DNA from: Ciona savignyi
Taxonomy: Eukaryota; Chordata; Ascidiacea; Phlebobranchia; Cionidae
Assembly (NCBI GenBank): GCA_000149265.1
Contig: CH003173.1
Coordinates: 32,077 to 96,076 of the forward strand
Reading direction: 5' to 3'
DNA length: 64,000 bases
The notes under the pieces were generated by a model that saw only the letters and a list, made by a program, of their open reading frames with translations, had not been told where the DNA came from and made no database searches. Both the position numbers and the translations under genes were made by a program. Below are positions 59,201-64,000 of the stretch, piece after piece. How positions within the stretch are numbered: the stretch's first letter is position 1; each line of letters begins with the position of its first letter.

Positions 59201-62086
59201 CATTCTCATGCAAACTTGGTGGAATCGTTAAAGATGTTTCTCTGCTTGATTCAAACTCAGTCGGTATGGATTAGTTGCACAAGAGTTATTTATTGCTCTG
59301 TTAGATTATTCTCACTCTGCACACGGATCCTTTTAATTGTTTTATACATTGGAGAAATGTTAATTAGCAGGGCAAATTAAACAGAACCATTTTATAATAA
59401 AATTATGCAATTATAACAATTATTTTAAACATTTGACATGCAGCACTTAACTAGTAATGTCTCTAATTTTCCTTTTTTTTGACTTTTTATTAAGTTGTTT
59501 AATAAATTTGATTTATAAATCTAAAGTTGATAGTGCAAATTAAACAAAACCATAATTTATAAAACAATTTATAATTTTGTTTTAATTTTTGCATTCTGCT
59601 GGTAACATCTATGATTTCAGGTCTTTTAAAACAAATCGCCTCCATTGAGCTTGGGATATCTGTGGAGGAGACGGAGTTCGAGAGGTGGCCGGTTGAATCC
59701 GTCATCCAGGATCCGTCGGATGAAACATTACTATCCGCTCTGCACCTTCCACATCTGAACCAGATGACGATCCGAACATATTCACCTCTGCCACTCGTCA
59801 GTTTGGCCACAGATTCAAATGATCCTCTACCAGTACCTTGCTCTGCTTTCCCTCTGTAAGTACCAGATAGCTGTAAAGTTAAGATATCCTAATGTTGAAA
59901 ATTGCACCCCTTAATAGCAATTGTATGCATGTTTTATTCGACGTTAACCTAATCAACCTTTTGTTTGGAAAGTTGTATGGTTACTTTAAAATCAGGGATC
60001 AACTTATAGGCAGTCGTTATCATTAGATGTATACATAGGATGGCTGGTGTTTAAGTTTCTATCCTGAAAACAGGAAATAATATTTAAATGATAAAAAACC
60101 TTCTCAGTGTGTCACACAGGAAATAGTTTGTTGTGTATGGCAGGTCGGCTGGTTTAACAACAGTGTACAAGTTATCAATATCGAATGAAGATAATCAGCA
60201 AGTTAAGATTGTCGAAATCGAAGGCTCAAAAAGTTTTAAAGAATTAAAGCAAGAAGTTGCATCTTTTACTGATATTTCCCCGCGCTTCCAAATATGGAAG
60301 GGATTTCCTACTGCAAACTCACCAAATGAACAGGTGAATGTCTTATATGATATGTAATACATTGGGTAAAAATAGTTATTATGACATCATAATATCAATT
60401 GATGTAAAACTGTATCTTGTGTACCTGAGCAAACCTGCAAAGCATAGAACATTGTACATAAGTATAAGATGAATAGTTGTAAACGAAAGTTTGCGCTCGA
60501 TAAAAACATGGCCGCCGCTGGTGATGTCATCAAAAAGTCATGCATGAGCGAACGCAGGAGTTTGCGCATCGCAATAAAGAATAGAAAACGATTAAGTGAG
60601 TACTGATATCCCACTTTAATCCTATGTATATCTAGTAGTAGATTGTATGTATGTGTATTATTAATTAACGATTCTTTTTTTTTTATTCCTCTTCCCTTTA
60701 TTAAGTCCACCCTCGCTAGTTTAAAACTGAGCAAACCGATACACAACCTGAGTGTTGCAAGCGCCCCCCCTGCCCCAAACCTACCCAAACCCCCCCACAT
60801 CGCACCCACCCACACAAATGGTGGGGACATGGAGGATAGCTCAGATGAAGAAGACAACATGTTTGTAGATGCAACCAACAACATGGACGATGATGATTTC
60901 ATATTTGCATCCTCCCCTGCAAATAGTAGATTAAACCAACTCAGTGAGTTTTCTCACGTTTCTTGCAAATATTTGTCACATTTCAACAATGACAGTTTAC
61001 TGATGCACTATACGAACACCAGCACTTCAATATGGACTATACGAACACTTTGATATGTATATACGAACACCAACACTTCGTTATGTACTATACCAACACT
61101 AACACTTTGATATGCACTATACGAACGCTAACACTTTGATATGCACTACAACACACCTCATGTCCACAGTGCCTGAGAAAGCACTTGATGACAGAAGCGC
61201 TCTCCAACAGTTCAAGTCTGAGTTCATGTCCCGCTATGAGGTTGGGCCAGATTTTGTCACCGCCCCGTTGAAGGAGGCAACGACACAAGCGTTTGGTACT
61301 GAAGCTAGAAACCGCAAACTGCTCGGTTAGTTGCTACAATACCCCCTTTGTAATATGTTGATAATTTATTCAACATTGCAGCAATCTACATCCACCATGA
61401 CCAGAGCATACAGGCCAATGTTTTCTGCAGCCAACTCTTGTGTAAGGAGGCTGTGATTTCTTATTTGTCGGAACATTTTGTAACTTGGGCATGGGATGTT
61501 ACTACACCTTTTAACAAAGAAAAGTAAGCGATGAATGTTTCATAATCAAACCTTAACTCTTTGGCTCCGCAAGTAAAACTTTGTTTGGTGTTAAGGTTTC
61601 TGCAAGAGTGCACTCAGTATTTGGGGTCTGGAGTTGCCAACACCATCAAGAAAGTGAAGAAAGACAACTTCCCACTTCTTCTAGTCGCTCATGGGCGTGG
61701 CAGACAGTGTGAAGTAACTGCCATGATCCAAGGTATTTTATTCTATTGAGTTGAAGACTGTTTTGCGCTTGTTTTCCTCCCAACTATATCGAGATACATG
61801 GGAAACGTGAATAACCTTGTTTTCCAGCCAACTGTGATTTGAATGAACTGATGGCAAAGTTGGTCAACGCAGTTGAAGAAGGTTGTGAGAGGATGGTGCA
61901 GGATATAAAGGAAGAGGTTGATTGCTTGTTGATTACTTGTTGATTGCTTGTTGATTACTTGTTGATTACTTATATATAGTTGGTGTGACAATGTATTGTT
62001 AACAGGATGCACGAAATGCGAGGGAAAATATAAAGTTGGAACAAGAGGAAGCGTATAGGATGTCGTTGGAAGCTGACAGAGCTAAG
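56245..62086 (+). CDS. FAF1: FAF1 (FAS-associated factor 1), 5' part, 11 coding exons visible
   Basis: Exons: 56245-56277, 57019-57140, 59154-59263, 59621-59855, 60144-60333, 60706-60943, 61170-61325, 61382-61523, 61596-61732, 61828-61916, 62006-62086; all GT-AG and in phase, 511 codons so far (human about 650). Order: UBA domain (MDKNEILANFQACTGNDD, residues 1-50), first ubiquitin-like domain (LTFSCKLGG to LSALHLP), second ubiquitin-like domain (FQIWKGFPT), an acidic linker (DSSDEEDN, NMDDDDF), the thioredoxin-like UAS domain (IYIHHDQS, VFCSQLLCKEAVISYL, FVTWAWD, FPLLLVAHGRG) and the start of the helical region (ARENIKLEQEEAYRMSLEAD). The p97-binding UBX domain should lie past the window end. 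The family links ubiquitinated clients and p97/VCP in degradation and modulates death-receptor and NF-kB signalling. The last visible donor is directly followed by a satellite array. Confidence 0.95.
57141..59153. other. Large FAF1 intron 2
   Basis: About 2.0 kb of AT-rich sequence. The phase closes from exon 57140 (phase 2) to exon 59154 and the protein aligns without a missing segment other than the variable linker, so no further exon is required. No repeat family was identified. Confidence 0.6.
61000..61147. repeat. Degenerate minisatellite in FAF1 intron
   Basis: Four to five imperfect units of about 30-33 bases built on ACTATACGAACACTAACACTT and TGATATGCACTA. It fills most of the intron between the exons ending at 60943 and starting at 61170. 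Confidence 0.75.
61917..61980. repeat. Short 12-bp tandem array in FAF1 intron
   Basis: About five units of TTGATTGCTTGT or TTGATTACTTGT begin immediately at the splice donor of the exon ending at 61916. The unit shares the TTGAT core with the 14-bp satellite that starts one exon later. Confidence 0.8.
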
Positions 62087-64000
62087 GTTTGTTGATATAG
62101 ATTGGTTGATATAGATTGGTTGATATAGATTGGTTTATATAGATTGGTTGATATAGATTGGTTGATATGGATTGGTTGATATGGATTGGTTGATATAGAT
62201 TGGTTGATATAGATTGGTTGATATAGATTGGTTGATATAGATTGGTTGATATAGATTGGTTGATATAGATTGGTTGATATAGATTGGTTGATATAGATTT
62301 GTTGATATAGATTTGTTGATATGATTGGTTGATATGGATTGGTTGATATGGATTGGTTGATATGGATTGGTTGATATGGATTGGTTGATATAGATTGGTT
62401 GACATAGATTGGTTGACATAGATTGGTTGACATAGATTGGTTGATATAGATTGGTTGATATAGATTGGTTGATATAGATTGGTTGATATAGATTGGTTGA
62501 TATGGATTGGTTGATATGGATTGGTTGATATAGATTGGTTGATATAGATTGGTTGACATAGATTGGTTGACATAGATTGGTTGATATAGATTGGTTGACA
62601 TAGATTGGTTGACATAGATTGGTTGATATAGATTGGTTGACATGGATTGGTTGATATGATTGGTTGATATAGATTGGTTGATATGCATGGTTGATATAGA
62701 TTGGTTGATATAGATTGGTTGACATGGATTGGTTGACATGGATTGGTTGATATAGATTGGTTGATATAGATTGGTTGATATAGATTGGTTGATATAGATT
62801 GGTTGATATGGATTGGTTGTATGGTTGATATAGATTGGTTGATATGGATTGGTTGACATGGATTGGTTGATATGGATTGGTTGATATGATTGGTTGATAT
62901 GGATATAGATTGGTTGATATGGATTGGTTGATATTAGATTGGTTGATATGGATTGGTTGATATGGATTGGTTGATATGGATTGGTTGACATGGATTGGTT
63001 GACATGGATTGGTTGATATAGATTGGTTGATATGGATTGGTTGATATTAGATTGGTTGATATTAGATTGGTTGATATGGATTGGTTGATATGGATTGGTT
63101 GATATAGATTGGTTGATATAGATTGGTTGACATGGATTGGTTGACATGGATTGGTTGACATGGATTGGTTGACATGGATTGGTTGATATGGATTGGTTGA
63201 TATAGATTGGTTGATATGGATTGGTTGATATAGATTGGTTGATATAGATTGGTTGATATAGATTGGTTGATATGGATTGGTTGATATGGATTGGTTGATA
63301 TAGATTGGTTGATATAGATTGGTTGATATAGATTGGTTGATATAGATTGGTTGATATGATTGGTTGACATGAATTGGTTGATATAGATTGGTTGATATGA
63401 TTGGTTGATATGATTGGTTGATATAGATTGGTTGATATGATTGGTTGACATAGATTGGTTGACATAGATTGGTTGATATGGATTGGTTGACATAGATTGG
63501 TTGACATGGATTGGTTGATATGGATTGGTTGATATGATTGGTTGATATGGATATAGATTGGTTGATATGGATTGGTTGGTATTAGATTGGTTGGTATTAG
63601 ATTGGTTGATATAGATTGGTTGATATGGATTGGTTGATATGGATTGGTTGATATGATTGGTTAATATGCATGGTTGATATAGATTGTTTGATATGATTGG
63701 TTGATATAGATTGGTTGTATGGTTGATATAGATTGGTTGTATGGTTGATATAGATTGGTTGATATGGATTGGTTGATATGGATTGGTTGATATGATTGGT
63801 TAATATGCATGGTTGATATAGATTGGTTGATATGATTGGTTGATATAGATTGGTTGATATAGATTGGTTGATATAGATTGGTTGATATGGATTGGTTGAT
63901 ATGGATTGGTTGATATGGATTGGTTGATATGGATTTGTTGATATGGATTGGTTGATATGGATTGGTTGATATGGATTGGTTGATATGGATTTGTTGATAT
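62087..64000. repeat. 14-bp satellite array in FAF1 intron, continues past window end
   Basis: About 1.9 kb of head-to-tail units with consensus GATATAGATTGGTT. Variants are GATATGG, GACATAG and GACATGG in the first half, with occasional 13-bp units (GATATGATTGGTT) and a few longer slips. That is roughly 135 units. The array starts within two bases of the FAF1 splice donor at 62086/62087 and its far edge is not seen. The minus strand lacks stop codons in all frames, so the very long reading frames here are artefacts. Confidence 0.97.

Noticed and set aside
61999-63507. A 502-residue minus-strand open frame of NQSISTNLYQPI-type repeats
   Set aside because: It is the translation of a 14-bp satellite whose minus strand has no stop triplet in any frame; neighbouring frames are equally open. 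No start context or homology supports a protein.
62087-64000. CRISPR-like array
   Set aside because: Units are contiguous without spacers, in an intron of an animal gene.
2-64000. Bacterial or viral operon-like system
   Set aside because: All recognised genes are intron-split animal genes with GT-AG junctions; the only foreign-looking coding sequence is retrotransposon.

Overview
This is a stretch of AT-rich, intron-rich animal DNA. The gene structures, the tRNA-derived SINE families and the mix of hAT-, piggyBac- and LOA-type elements point to a tunicate, most likely Ciona; species is inferred, not proven. Four conserved bilaterian genes could be assembled exon by exon from splice sites, reading phase and recalled family sequences, and a fifth small membrane-protein gene was found. 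Coordinates given for multi-exon genes are coding exons only.

Layout. 2-10198 (-): complete 15-exon DEAH-box protein of the DHX32 type, with several helicase motifs eroded. 11627-12740 (+): two-exon, 103-residue single-pass membrane protein with an LDL-receptor-like NPxY tail. 14912-33024 (-): 17-exon STRIP (STRIP1/2, FAM40) gene, the STRIPAK scaffold. Its introns hold a 5.5-kb LOA-like LINE in antisense with target duplication, two hAT-type elements with perfect 8-bp target duplications, and SINEs. 35504-49934 (-): 8-exon KCMF1 gene. A large intron carries two same-strand open blocks that may be alternative exons or a nested gene; another intron carries a non-autonomous piggyBac-like element next to an 875-base assembly gap. 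51918-53554 (-): three identical tRNA-Pro(TGG) genes, two lying in a duplicated unit that shows a SINE-filled and a SINE-empty site. 56245-62086 (+): first 11 exons of FAF1; the gene runs into a 14-bp satellite array that fills the rest of the window, so the UBX domain lies outside.

There is no operon logic here. KCMF1 and FAF1 are both ubiquitin-system proteins and STRIP is a phosphatase-complex scaffold, but their adjacency need not mean co-function. No wholly new multi-gene system was found. The best leads are the eroded DHX32 motifs, the mini-receptor, the KCMF1 intronic exons, the STRIP phase mismatch beside a G-run, the SINE empty site, and the satellite abutting FAF1 splice donors.
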